NCBI GenBank assembly: GCA_032622095.1
Contig: CP136068.1
Location: forward strand, 123,759,989 to 123,823,988
Length of the DNA stretch: 64,000 nt
Source of the DNA: Siphonodentalium dalli
Taxonomy: Eukaryota; Mollusca; Scaphopoda; Gadilida; Siphonodentaliidae
Direction: 5' to 3'
Under the pieces are notes generated by a model that worked only from the letters and a program-made list of their open reading frames with translations, searched no databases and was not told where the DNA came from. Shown one piece after another: positions 11,760-23,559 of the stretch (within the stretch, counting starts at the first letter, position 1; every line of letters begins with the position of its first letter). A program made the position numbers and the translations under genes.

Positions 11760-12840
11760 GGGGTTGTATTGTGAATTTATTGACTAAAGCACGAAACTTA
11801 CACAAATATATACTTAGTTATAGGGCAAACTTTTTGGAGGGCGTGCCCAGGTGGGGTTGGTTTCAAATGTCATTATAAACCCAGGTTCCCATGACAACAA
11901 CACCATATATTTGAAGAAATTTTTTTAAAATGCCGCTTTTGAGAATCAACGAACCTTGTTTTTTTTGTATGGCACATTTTAGTCTCATTTTAATCTGCAT
12001 TTTAAGTACTACCTTGTTGTGGTAATTGTGACAGTACATGAGCGACGATGCATTACCATCAAGACCAAAATAACTGCAATTTTGTGACTTTAGTAACAAA
12101 ATCATGAAACTTCACATATGTGTTGCGTAGTTATAATGGACACTTTTGGGGGATGCCCAGTGAGAGGTCTGACAAACTGTCGAGATCAAATCTGGTTTCC
12201 ATGGCACCGGCATCAAATATTATTATTGAAAATCCACTGCTGGAAACCTGAGCCTAATTTTGTTTGAAGAAATGATTTGAACTCATATTGCCATTAAGGA
12301 TCCATCAATGGACTGAGCTATATGCCTTATAGGGTCAAGGACAATTGCTACAGTCAATGTCATTGGACAAAGGTAATATTTGGTATATTTTTTATAATTT
12401 GGCCCATAATCCACTACCTCTAGTAGGTTAGTCATAAAAGCAATTCCCATCACCATGCATAACTTTGTGATAATACATAACTCATGATACATTACCCTTG
12501 AGATACAATCAGAACAAAATAAACACGATTTGTGATATTAACTAAAGCACGATACTGCACTTATCTGTTTCTTGGTTATAGTGGAAACTTTTTAGAGGGG
12601 GCCGTTCCTAGCTGAGGGGTCATATATCCAGATAAAATATAGTTCCCATGTCAATGACATTAACTATTTGCGGAACAATTGAAAAAGCAAAAGCTTACAC
12701 TGGACAATATGACGAGCCTTGTATTTATACAGATACAAAGTCACGATCAAACCCGACTTAAGGGTTTTTCACACCTGAGCTATCTTAGAAAGTAGAAAGT
12801 CCACACGGACATATATATATAGAAAACTTGTTAATTGTTA
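11760..12840. other. Foldback interior, left: AT-rich, no gene
   Basis: No coding signal. It repeats a loose unit with a CAYGAAACTT...ACATATGT-like word (11775, 12098, 12540) and 'AGAGGGxxxxCCTAG'-type spacers, suggesting a decayed tandem repeat of about 440 bp related to the left arm. Confidence 0.45.
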
Positions 12841-12841
12841 A

Positions 12842-12928
12842 CCCTTTGAACCCGATACGCTAAATATTAGCGTAACTCCTATTTTACGTTAACCCGTTAC
12901 GCTAATATATTAGCGTACACACTATTAG
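12842..12928. repeat. Short palindromes TTACGCTAATA
   Basis: Repeated GCTAATATTAGCGT-like inverted words (CGCTAAATATTAGCG, CGCTAATATATTAGCG, then TATTAGCGTAGAG). These are small self-complementary hairpins inside the foldback. Confidence 0.6.
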
Positions 12929-13033
12929 CGTAGAGACAAGTGTATTAGTCATCTTTGTTTTCATGTCCCAAAAACCACTCTCAGGGGATGATGTGTTCAA
13001 ATTAGCTATCGCAACACCACGTACTGCATAAAA

Positions 13034-13037
13034 ATAA

Positions 13038-13075
<38 letters not shown>

Positions 13076-13076
13076 C
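13034..13076. repeat. (TC)n(CA)n microsatellite
   Basis: About 16 bases of TC followed by about 20 bases of CA. Confidence 0.9.
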
Positions 13077-13500
13077 AACACACCCACAAACACACCCTCG
13101 CACCCTCCCTCACACATGTCATAAACAGAGATTATATAGCAATATTGTAGTATATTTACACACTAAGTGTTGTCATCACTAAATCCAGCATTCTGATTGG
13201 TCGGCGCCCACGTGGCTAGTTGCAGTTATTTCTCGGTGAATGCGTAACGTCTCATAACACCAAGCTAATAACACAATCGATACGTCATTAGGTTTGGAAA
13301 GACGAACGCGTAATGCTTTGGGCGCATTTTGACTCGCGCAGGATTGACTTAATACATCATCGGGTTTCAACATGAAGAGAAATTGTTCCTATTAACTTTT
13401 GCCAAGGGTGCTATTGGGTATTTTGGGCTGATCTTGTCACGATACACTTTTCGATTTAAATATATTTACAAAAGCGGCTTTTTCGCTAAATGTATATAAA

Positions 13501-13663
13501 TATAAGGATTAACTGTCATGTGGACTATTTTTATGGAGATGTAACGGTGAGGTAAATGGACATAACTTGTATGTAAAACCCTTCGGGTTTTACACAAGTT
13601 ATTTCCACTTACCTCACCGTTACATCTCCATAAAAACAGTCCACATGGCAGTTAATCCTTATA
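13501..13663. repeat. Long hairpin, about 80-bp arms, 3-nt loop
   Basis: TATAAGGATTAACTG at 13501 pairs with CAGTTAATCCTTATA ending at 13663. The arms meet at AAACCC-TTC-GGGTTT near 13582. Nearly perfect, so it is a young inverted duplication or a palindromic MITE. Confidence 0.85.
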
Positions 13664-13861
13664 TCACTGTTATGTTAGAAAATGCATTCATATGCATGTT
13701 CAGCAGAAAATATATTATGTTCATAAGTCCTATTAATGCCGATTCCAGTTATAAATTCACACTGCAAGATAATGATACAAATTATTTTGTTATTAGAGAA
13801 AATATTGCCATACTACTATGTAGATTAAATGCTTCCGATCTGGGTGTGTATGCGTCGGTAT

Positions 13862-13985
13862 GAGGCTGATACAGACCCTCCGCGCATGCATACGGACCCT
13901 GCCATTTATACGGACCACCGAATGTTACGGACCCTGGCCTTATACGGACCCCGGCTTATACGGACCCCATACTGATATGGACCCC
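13862..13985. repeat. Minisatellite TTATACGGACCC
   Basis: At least seven copies of an irregular 17-22-bp unit containing TA(C/T)GGACC(C/A). Confidence 0.75.
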
Positions 13986-14825
13986 AATTAAAACATGCAA
14001 TTTTATTTATATTTTACTTTATTTAAATATATTAACATAACAATTTAGGCCTGTGATTGAAGCGGTAGACAGCTGGTTTTATCTAGTATCTGAAAATGTT
14101 CGAATATCTATATGACTAATAGAGCTAATAATTACCAGAAATGTAACGGTGTGGTTTATAGAACTACAGTAGCAAAGGTTCTCTATTTTGATGGCGCGGA
14201 TGGGGTTCGGGGCTCTTTACAAAAAATAATAAAAGAAATATTTTGACGTTGGTTACCACAAAACATGTATATACACATCGTGACAGAGTGAATACAAGTG
14301 TATCAGACATGTATAAGACATAATACGTTTTACATTTACTCTATATATGGATCGATATTTGGTCTCATTCGGGGTCCACTTATCAATACCTGCTATTGAC
14401 GTAGCAGAACACGTGCTGTGCCCATGTAATTAATTGCATCGAATTCAACAAAAGAAGACACTAGCGAATTTGCGATAGCCGTCCGACGGGAACGTGTTCG
14501 GGTAAATCGATGAATATCGTCATTGTTACTTGGGTACTTTCAATGCAGCTCATAAAGCAATAGCGAGTTGGAACGGGTAGATGTGTCCCATTGACCGGTA
14601 ACCTTTCACTACGATTTTCTCACTCAAAGGTTCATGAATTTACATGGCATTCCAGTCAGCTATGCGTTAACCTATTCATTGCAAGATTTCATGGGCAAAC
14701 ATCATGCATTGACAAAGTTGTCATTTTAAACCAGGTTTTATGTTCAAATTCTCGAGGCGGCTTCTAGCACTTTTTTCACTAACAACGTTGTTCACTACAT
14801 TAATGACAAGTTGTGGTTGATAGCA

Positions 14826-14902
14826 CAGGTCCCCAAAAACAAAATTGACCCCACCTCAATAGTACTTATTGAGGTGGGGTCAATTTTTGTTTTGGGGAAC
14901 TG
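14826..14902. repeat. Hairpin, 35-bp arms
   Basis: TTGACCCCACCTCAATA pairs with TATTGAGGTGGGGTCAA around a 5-nt loop; the arms extend outwards to CAGGTCCCC/GGGGAACTG. Confidence 0.85.
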
Positions 14903-14952
14903 TGGTTGATAGAGTGAGTAGATGGTGCTATAGACGCAGTCTCGACCCATTG

Positions 14953-15697
14953 CAGGGACGTGTCTATAGATTGTATCCGCGTTAGGAGGGGCGTCCACCT
15001 TCTATATAACTACACCCTATTTTCATCCTCCCCACCCCGCTGGGCTTTGATTTCCCCAACTGGTCCCTCACATCCGCCTGGATGGTAGCATATTCTAACT
15101 GAATCAGTAGTCTTTTGTCACTAGCCGGGGGTGGGTATAATCCATTAGGCCGACCAGTACAAGAAAATGTGTAGATCTGAGCCTGAACAATCCTAATATG
15201 CTAATATCTAGTGGTCTAACGCCATGCAAATTCACCCCGATTTGTGTTTTCTTAAATTAATTATCGGTTTCTGACTGGCCAATGGGGAGGGACCGGGACA
15301 CACCGGATCGACCATGGTTCGTCCCGGTGTGAGAAATATGAACATGAAATTTTCTAAATCCTAGCATCCAGACTGGCATCAAACTTTCCATTTGTTGGAC
15401 CTTTCGAGACCTGACACCCCCCCCCCCCCAAAAGTTGGAACATTTTCAACAGTTTCTGATAGCCATTTCAGTCCAAATGTTTTACCAAAAACAGGAAAAT
15501 ATGCAAATGTTGGTCCAAAACCTACAAATTCTCCACTAATAAATTGATGGAATATTAAACTACGGGAACAATATCAACCTGTTGTTGGTGTGAAATTTCC
15601 AACAAATGTTGTGTCAGGTATATCAAATGTCCAACTGTTGAACATTTGACCAAAGTTTGGGGGGGGGGGGACTGAGACACCTGTTGTCACGTCCCTG
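14953..15697. mobile_element. hAT-like non-autonomous copy (diverged)
   Basis: Starts CAGGGACGTG and ends CACGTCCCTG. The interior shares CCTAGCATCCAGAC, the CACCGGATCGACCATGGT hairpin and poly-C/poly-G tracts with the element at 23807-24945. I could not see a clean 8-bp duplication here. Confidence 0.65.
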
Positions 15698-16194
15698 TCT
15701 CAACCATTTGTACAAGGGCATCAATATATTGTGGATTTATCGATGTATTGCACATTTGAATATACGATCGTTTAGTTACTTTATCGTATGTAGGTGCATG
15801 GGGACTGATTTCTCATTTTAATATATATTTACCATCTGAATGGACATGGCATATTTGAACCTCAATACTGGTGTATATTGTAGTGGGGATAATATAGGTC
15901 GCCGAAGACACGAAATACCTATACATACTCTACAAAATCTAAGCATAATCAGAGCGAGTTTCAGCTGTTTTCTGTGTTTCGCACAGATGTGAAGTAAACG
16001 CTCTGTATTCAATCCGTATAATAAACAGACTACATTTTAACACATTTTATCGTTACCAAGTTTAACTTTTCAACCTACATCCGGGTTTGGATCCCGAAAA
16101 ATCCCTATTCTTGCAGCTGATTCTTGGGATAAATTAATTCCCTTGCCCCGACCCTTCGAACTGTTAAAACATTCCAAACCATTGTTCACTTAAT

Positions 16195-16540
16195 ATGACT
16201 AAATATTCCCCAAGTAAAATCAAGGACAAATTCGGTCTTATATCTGGCCACACACATAACCATAGATTCACTCCACGTATGCATATGAACCCCATCAATG
16301 TCCTTGTTTTTATACTAATACCCCGCATACTCGGCAATTCATACACACCAGGCTTGAAAATACACCTCACCCATGACAATCACATAGCAAATGTATTACC
16401 ATAAGAGTCACCCCTTGTATACATATTCACACCACATTTTGCCAAAGGTCACCCCTGTATACATATTCGCCACTCCCATGGCCATATAGCCTCTCAATAT
16501 ATAGATATACATCACACCCATAACCATAGAGTCACTCCAA

Positions 16541-16588
<48 letters not shown>

Positions 16589-17445
16589 GCCACACCCATG
16601 GTCATATAGCCACTCAAGATATACATATACACCACACCCATAACCATAGTCATTCCAAGTATATAGATATACACCCCACCAACGGCCATACAGCCCTTCT
16701 ATATACACCTCACCCATGACAATCACACCAAATATATTGCCATAGTCACTCCTTGTATAGTCATTCCAAGTATATATATATATACAACTCACCAATGGCC
16801 ATACAGCCCTTCAAAAAGACCAATACCCCGCAAACTCGGCCATTCATACACTCCAGGCTTGAATATACACCTCACCCGTGACAATCATATACCAAATGTT
16901 TTGCCATACAGTCACTCCGTGTATACCTATTCATTCCACCATTTGGCCATACGGTCACTCCCTGTATACGTTTACCTATTCGCCATACCCATGGCGACAC
17001 AGCCCTTCAATATATACTTATACCATGTACACATGGCCATTAATGTACTCCAGACTTGCATATACACCTCATTCTGGAAATACGGTCACACATTGTATAC
17101 ATATTCCCTCCACCATTGGCCATATGATCACCCCCTGTATACCCATTTGTCATACGCATAGCCATGGCCACTCACGATATACATATACACCCCGCACTTG
17201 ACAATAGATTCACTCCAGGTATATGCATACACCCTACCATTGAATGTATATACCAATACCCATCACACGTGATCATGTGTACATTCCACACTTGCATATA
17301 CACATCACTCATGATAATTCAGCCACCCGCTGTATACTCATAACCCCCAGCCATGACCATACATCTAATTCCTGTACACATATACACCCACCAGTGACAA
17401 TATATCAGCAACAGAAAACGAGAGGCCGATCACGATTGGCAAATG
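16195..17445. repeat. Degenerate minisatellite (CCATAGTCACTCC...TATACATATACACC)
   Basis: More than 1.2 kb of loose units of about 40-65 bp built from 'CC(C)ATGGCCATA', 'GTCACTCCnnGTATA' and 'CATATACACC', with a long AT run at about 16541-16583. Short ORFs here are repeat artefacts. Confidence 0.75.
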
Positions 17446-17524
17446 TTTAACCCATCCCTTGGCGATAGTAAATTACTATGATCGGAATAATAAATTAGAG
17501 TGTTGATGTTGAATTATAGAGTAT

Positions 17525-19322
17525 ACTGTTATGTACTATTATAGACAAATGTACTTAACACAAAATATTGGATTTTATGGGTCACTCCCAAATATAAGAG
17601 AATTCAATGACACAGGATAGGTAATGCTGCACCAGCGCAGCCTTTGATTAAATGTGAAAAGGTGACCCGGACATGGAATACTTGGGTTAATAGAGTCCAA
17701 TTAAGTTTACAATGATAATGTATCAAATTCTACCAACAACACCGCCTTCACGATAAGACACCTTACCGCTGACCTATTAATTTCAATTATATAGCAGAAC
17801 TGTCAACTAATCACTGGCTTTGTTTATTCTGAACCTTTGCATCTCTATTAAACCTATAACATTTATAATGACCTCGGACCATCTGTAGAGCGATATACTC
17901 AGCTGTGCAAAGCAGCAAAGATTTTCTAGTAGCATGTCATGTGTATTGTGGAAACATTTAAAAAAATTTAGATAACATAGCTTTCTGTTTATACTTTCGG
18001 GTAGTTGCCTAGTAACCGTTGCTAAGCAGGGCCAAATATCGATGGGGTCTATTCTGAAAATGATCAGGAAGGTTCAAGGAACATATGTTGGAAGTTTCAT
18101 GCTTTTATCAATAGTTAGCAATTCTTACATTCCCATGGAACAAGCGCCTGGACTACACAGAAACATGATATATTGGGAAATAACCGATTTTCACCCATTT
18201 TGGAAAATGGTCACCAAGTTTAAAGGCCTATATCTCATGAATGACATGTCTGTTTCAACAATAACGAAGTTCTCTATGTAGAATATACGCTACAGATTAT
18301 TTAGGAGCAAAGATAACGTATTCAAAACTGATATATAAAATCAGTGGGTAGAAAATGTATGACCCGATATGAAAAAAGATAATATATAGGTGAATGACCT
18401 TGACCTTTATGTATGACCTTGACCTGTTATGTACTATTATAGACAAATGTACTTAACACAAAATATTGGATTTTATGGGTCACTCCCAAATATAAGAGAA
18501 TTCAATGACACAGGATAGGTAATGCTGCACCAGCGCAGCCTTTGATTAAATGTGAAAAGGTGACCCGGACATGGAATACTTGGGTTAATAGAGTCCAATT
18601 AAGTTTACAATGATAATGTATCAAATTCTACCAACAACACCGCCTTCACGATAAGACACCTTACCGCTGACCTATTAATTTCAATTATATAGCACAACTG
18701 TCAACTAATCACTGGCTTTGTTTATTCTGAACCTTTGCATCTCTATTAAACCTATAACATTTATAATGACCTCGGACCATCTGTAGAGCGATATACTCAG
18801 CTGTGCAAAGCAGCAAAGATTTTCTAGTAGCATGTCATGTGTATTGTGGAAACATTTAAAAAAAATTAGATAACATAGCTTTCTGTTTATACTTTCGGGT
18901 AGTTGCCTAGTAACCGTTGCTAAGCAGGGCCAAATATCGATGGGGTCTATTCTGAAAATGATCAGGAAGGTTCAAGGAACATATGTTGGAAGTTTCATGC
19001 TTTTATCAATAGTTAGCAATTCTTACATTCCCATGGAACAAGCGCCTGGACTACACAGAAACATGATATATTGGGAAATAACCGATTTTCACCCATTTTG
19101 GAAAATGGTCACCAAGTTTAAAGGCCTATATCTCATGAATGACATGTCTGTTTCAACAATAACGAAGTTCTCTATGTAGAATATACGCTACAGATTATTT
19201 AGGAGCAAAGATAACGTATTCAAAACTGATATATAAAATCAGTGGGTAGAAAATGTATGACCCGATATGAAAAAAGATAATATATAGGTGAATGACCTTG
19301 ACCTTTATGTATGACCTTGACC
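17525..19322. repeat. 898-bp tandem duplication
   Basis: Two nearly identical copies (about 17527-18424 and 18425-19322), for example GGGGTCTATTCTGAAAATG at 18041 and 18939. The identical 79-codon ORFs at 18042 and 18940 are a product of this duplication and resemble no protein I know. The second copy runs into the right inverted arm of the foldback. Confidence 0.92.
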
Positions 19323-19873
19323 TCTAGAGGTGAAATACTCCGTGTCAAAAGAAAGCCTACCAAGGGTGTCACCCTATATCAGTGTAAAGATAGAGTTACT
19401 GCATTAAACTTTCTAGTAGTAGACCATTATAAGCATATTTTTTAAACTGGCCAAAAACACCCTTCGTTTCCATGGAAACACAAATTTTGCACACTAAGCT
19501 ACACTGCCACAGTGCGCCCCAGCACTCAGATAAATTTCAGATTATAAGCTTTGCGAAAAATGTTGAGAGAATTTGCCCACCAAAATGGTACCATTCTCGG
19601 TCCTGGCTCATGGACTAAAAGGTATATACTGTAAAAACAGAGCGCGCCATCCGTGCTCGCAGGGAATAAATTTCGAGCGATAACGTTTGCGTTCCCGTAT
19701 AACTCTGCAGATGCGAATAACGTTGAATGGGAAACAGACGCTCTTTATAGAGATGCGTCAAAAACAAACGCTCATTAAATAATCACTTGATTAACCCCCG
19801 CCGTGCCTTTGGGGTGATTTGAGATTGGAGAACGGGTGCTCTGAGCTTCTCTAAACCGCGTTTTGGATTCTAT

Positions 19874-19910
<37 letters not shown>

Positions 19911-19935
19911 GAAGTCTCAAAATATATAGTATAGA

Positions 19936-20930
19936 CTAGCAGGTTAGCCCGCCACTGGCGGCATTCGTCCCATGGCTTTGTTTTAGAAACATGACATTTT
20001 TGTAATTATTTTGTTTTTATTTATTTTTGTTTTTTATTTTTGAATATGAATTTAATGTTTTTTAAATTTAATATATTTTGTTTCTGAATTGTTATTTTAT
20101 TGTTAATTTTTTTTAATTTTAAATTGTTTTAATTAAATTGTTTTAATTTTTTTGTTTCTGGCGGAAAAATTTACCCGTAGAAATCCCCCCTTCCTAGGAA
20201 CGACAGACAACGCATTCTTTGTTTCGTGAAATCTCTCTACGATAACATTGCATTGAATTTAAAACAAACGCTTCCCGTCGGGAAATCTGTCTTCGGGTCG
20301 TTGTTGTTGGCATCACGGCTCTCCGAAAACTCTCACATTGCCGAAAACGTGTATTTAGTAATATCGTTGTTGTTGATATTTACGGCTTGGGGGCTATTTT
20401 CTTATTTGGCAAGTTTGAGCTCAATCGGTTAGAGTCTATAAAGGACACACTCATATATATGACACTTCCCGTAGGTAGCAAGTTTGAGCTCAATCGGCAT
20501 TCCCTGGAATTTCCCGTAGATTGGCAGATTCCAGTAGCTTTATAACGGTATATCTGGGGAGAAATCTGATGCTATATTCGTGATTATCTGGGATGATTTC
20601 GGTATATACCAAAGGTATATACTGTAAAAACAGAGCGCGCCATCCGTGCTCGCAGGGAATAAATTTCGAGCGATAACGTTTGCGTTCCCGTATAACTCTG
20701 CAGATGCGAATAACGTTGAATGGGAAACAGACGCTCTTTATAGAGATGCGTCAAAAACAAACGCTCATTAAATAATCACTTGATTAACCCCCGCCGTGCC
20801 TTTGCGGTGATTTGAGATTGGAGAACGGGTGCTCTGAGCTTCTCTAAACCGCGACTACGGCGGTGTCGGTGAGATTTTACACTTACATACGAAATTTGAT
20901 CTCAATCTGTACACGCGTTTTGGATTCTAT

Positions 20931-20977
<47 letters not shown>

Positions 20978-21022
20978 GAAGTCTCAAAATATATAGTATA
21001 GATAGATAGATAGATAGATAGA
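19936..21022 (-). mobile_element. Non-autonomous Helitron unit J (intact E-type; empty site)
   Basis: About 1.09 kb, CTAG 19936-19939, colinear with unit E. It holds the uninterrupted site (TATATACCAAAGGTATATAC near 20605) that unit I has lost to the foldback. The 5' end is followed by a short GATA run (21001-21022) next to the neighbouring unit's CTAG. Confidence 0.82.
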
Positions 21023-21568
21023 CTAGCCGATGAGCCCGACGTTGTCCGGGCTATTCAAAAACCAAATTTCAAGTCGATAGCTCTACCCAGCCCGACGATT
21101 TCATGTCGATAGCTCTACCCGTTTCCGAGATCTGGTCTGCGCATGCGCGAAGCTGACGTCGCACGGGCTCGGCGACCCGATAAAATTCGTATTCGGGGCA
21201 AGATACATTCACATACCAAATTTTAAGTCGATAGCTCCACCCGTTTCCGAGATCTCGTCTGCGCATGCGCGAATTTGGCGTCGCACGGGCTCGGCGACCC
21301 GATAAAATTAGTATCCGGGGCAAGATACATTCACATACCAAATTTCAAGTCGATAGCTCCACCCGTTTCCGAGATCTCGTCTGCGCATGCGCGAAGCGGG
21401 CGCCGCACGGGCTCGCCAATACGACAACGTCCAGCGCCTGGTCAAACTACACACACGTACCAAGTTTCGTCCCGATCGGTCGAGAATCGTAGATTTGTAT
21501 AAATGACAAACATACAGACAAACATACAAACATACAGACAGACAGAGGTCTTCAAAATATATATGAGA
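21023..21568 (-). mobile_element. Helitron unit K (546 bp, different termini)
   Basis: On the minus strand it begins TCTCATATATATTTTGAAGA at 21568, preceded by A. It ends with the hairpin AGCCCGGACAACGTCGGGCT, then CATCGG and CTAG (21026-21023). Three 122-bp repeats lie inside. It is the same family as the plus-strand copies at 42323-43742. Confidence 0.85.
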
Positions 21569-21645
21569 TAAATAAGAAAATATATCCCTGAATGTAATTG
21601 CATTATTTGCATTTATTGTTAATGCCAGATAATATGATGGAAGAA

Positions 21646-21812
21646 TTTATTGATGTACATACATGTTAGTATTGTTTGTATATATAATTTATTGATGTAC
21701 ATACATGTTAGTATTGTTTGTATATATAATTTATTGATGTACATACATGTTAGTATTGTTTGTATATATAATTTATTGATGTACATACATGTTAGTATTG
21801 TTTGTATATATG
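21646..21812. repeat. 42-bp minisatellite, four copies
   Basis: The unit contains TGATGTACATACATGTTAGT and TTGTTTGTATATATAATTTA; period 42 bp. Confidence 0.9.
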
Positions 21813-21997
21813 AATATACGATGTAGCATGTTGTAACTTCGATGTTGACTTTACAAACAAACAATTCAATTCAAAAGGCATTAGAGAAAGTTGTTATTCT
21901 CTGTAAGATACAATGGACAGCTGACTCTTTCTCTGTGACAGGGAACTTCATAACATTGAAACAATAATGCATGTAATATATTTTTGTTCTGTTCCCT

Positions 21998-22150
21998 TTA
22001 AAGGCACATGTGGCCTTCGTGGTGAGTATGCTGTTAAAGTTGTCACACCTGTTAAAACTGCCATAAATAGAAGAATATTAAAATATAGACATATTTGTTC
22101 TTGTACCAATCATAAATATCGCGTAAATGGTATGTTTCACGTGCGACCGT
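21998..22150. mobile_element. TTAA MITE family 1, truncated copy
   Basis: Starts TTAA-AGGCACATGTGGCCTTCG and contains AAAACTGCCATAAATAGAAG and TATAGACATATTTGTTCTTG, as in the copy at 43797. It stops at about 22150, where Helitron-like sequence takes over. Confidence 0.6.
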
Positions 22151-22451
22151 GTCCTTGACCTTGCCCATATATATACGCCCATATAGGCATGTTTCTGGAC
22201 CTCGACCGATCCGACTCAAATTTGGTATGTAGCCCTACTTTGATCCCGGGAACAATATGGGCTGGTCCAATTTCACGTCATATCGTTACATTGACATTGA
22301 CCTTGACCTCTCTAATATATACGCTCATATATAGGCATTTTTCTGGACCGATCGAACAACAGTTTGTCCAGACGCTGCATATTCTGCCCAGTCGGATGCA
22401 ATCACAAAGAATTCCCTAAATAGCCCGGACGAAGTCGGGCACATCAGCTAG
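22150..22451 (+). mobile_element. Helitron 3' end
   Basis: Ends with the hairpin GCCCGGACGAAGTCGGGC, ACATCAG and CTAG, then T. The body (GACCGATCC, TTTCTGGACC, GTCCAGACGCTGCATATTCT) matches the minus-strand element at 50868-51255. The 5' boundary is unclear. Confidence 0.65.
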
Positions 22452-22490
22452 TATATATATTGAATAAAAAGCGAATCTTGTAACATTGTT

Positions 22491-22685
22491 TTATTGTTTT
22501 GTTAATTGGTCACACCATCTTAAATGCCCATCTTCTTGTGGGGTTACATTTTGGATTTGTCGCATCGAGCATTTTCCCTGCGGACTCCAAGAGACCCTTT
22601 CATGGATGAATTCCAATCTGTAGATACCGTGCCTTCCTTTTACCTCCCAAATAGTCTTCTTTCTTCGGTATCGAATGTGTGATTT
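22491..22685 (-). CDS. Candidate terminal exon of a small host gene
   Basis: Downstream of an acceptor-like CTTTCAG (22692-22686), one frame is open for 64 codons (start KSHIRYRRKK, end HLRWCDQLTKQ) to a TAA at 22493-22491. An AATAAA polyadenylation signal (22495-22490) overlaps the stop, and a Helitron 3' end follows 40 bp later. Candidate upstream exons at 23006-22959 and 23102-23055 would enter this frame only through an internal acceptor, CTACAG at 22620-22618; from 22685 they give a 15-codon tail instead. Random 60-codon frames are common here, so splice and polyA signals are the main support. No family recognised. Confidence 0.3.
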   Translation of the reverse strand, partial: KSHIRYRRKKTIWEVKGRHGIYRLEFIHERVSWSPQGKCSMRQIQNVTPQEDGHLRWCDQLTKQ

Positions 22686-22958
22686 CTGAAAGTAAAAATG
22701 GGTGGTTTTGTTTGATTAAAAATAATGAGTGGCAATAATATGGCTATAGTCCCGTAAAACGATTAGCACGGCGTGAGCATGTGCGAGCGACAGATCTATA
22801 CCACACAATTGGAATAACGCAAAATGTAAACACGGGGTTAAAAGCATGCATGTAGTGCCAATGAGGGAAATATAACAGAATATCTGCATACCATGCTGTA
22901 AATTTCGAAAGTTTTACATGAAGTGCATATACTTCAAATCTGAAACCTTGATGCTTAC

Positions 22959-23102
22959 CTGGTACTATACTGCAGGAAGTATAATCCGTGGTGTTGGATG
23001 CATATCCTGCAATTATCATGACCCGACCCCGCGTCTTCTGAATCTATGGCTTACTCGACCAACTTGTAGACAGTGCCGTGCTTGGTGCAGTACGAAAAGC
23101 TC
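22959..23102 (-). CDS. Two candidate 48-nt internal exons
   Basis: Exon 23102-23055 lies between TATATATGTATAG and GTAAGC; exon 23006-22959 lies between GATAATTGCAG and a strong donor, CCAG/GTAAGC. Both are 48 nt and in the same phase, and both continue the phase left by the candidate first exon at 25523-25483. Read that way they give SFSYCTKHGTVYKLV and then ICIQHHGLYFLQYST. The intron between them would be only 48 nt, which is short for most animals. The pattern could be chance. Confidence 0.22.
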
Positions 23103-23559
23103 CTATACATATATAAAGGGACTAACTTGGAAAAAAGTTGCCAAAAAAATGTGAAAATAAGAGTAACTCAAAAACTAAATAAGCGAATATGCAGCTTGGA
23201 GATAAATTGAAAACGGGCTAACAATAAGCAACTAACTTCGTAAATTTGATGGTTGCAATGATAACAGGCCACACGGTTGATATAAAACAAATAAATGGTA
23301 GATTATTTGTTCACATTTGTACAACGTATTTTCAATAAGATTAAGTATACATTCATTTATTCCAGACGTTGAAATTATATACCAAACCATTTATTGAAAT
23401 CTAATCCGGTCAATTTACATGGTACTTTGGTTCAATTATATTCAGTTGAATTGTGACGTATATACACCCAAATAATTTGGTGGTTGACTAAATTATAAAT
23501 GTGGCAATTTATGTGAAGCCCACAGCACTGGTTAAATGCGTTAAACAATTGTGCGTTTT

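Larger units (their letters stand above)
11149..19617. mobile_element. 8.5-kb foldback element inserted in Helitron unit I
   Basis: Ends are inverted copies: TAGTCCATGAGCCAGG at 11149, and its complement ending GGACTA at 19617. Inverted similarity continues inwards for about 500-600 bp (for example CAGTGTAGCTTAGTGTG opposite CACACTAAGCTACACTG). Flanks are TATACC-AAA on the left and AAA-GGTATATAC on the right. The intact paralogous site in unit J (near 20605) reads TACCAAAGGTA, so AAA is duplicated (3-bp target duplication). No transposase ORF is visible inside. A 3-bp duplication would allow PIF/Harbinger, but the superfamily is unassigned. Confidence 0.8.
10460..19935 (-). mobile_element. 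Non-autonomous Helitron unit I, split by a foldback insertion
   Basis: E-type unit with CTAG at 10460-10463 and TC start at 19935. Its body is interrupted at 11149-19617. Removing the insertion leaves a normal unit of about 1 kb colinear with unit J. Confidence 0.8.

Noticed and set aside
14945-15710. Possible 13-bp target duplication around the hAT-like copy (TCTCGACCCATTG / TCTCAACCATTTG)
   Set aside because: Ten of 13 matches, and the length is wrong for hAT; treated as coincidence.
16408-17201. Tyr/Ile/His-rich ORFs of 69-107 codons on both strands
   Set aside because: Low-complexity minisatellite and AT microsatellite; both strands are open because the repeat lacks stops.
18042-19179. 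Two identical 79-codon ORFs (MGSILKMIRKVQGTY)
   Set aside because: Identity comes from the 898-bp tandem duplication. No homologue recognised, and the frame is not kept in the related inverted arm at 11500-11760.
22744-23019. 91-codon minus ORF (MIIAGYASNTTDYTSC)
   Set aside because: Its frame crosses the strong CCAG/GTAAGC donor and continues into AT-rich sequence. The short-exon reading is preferred, though both are weak.
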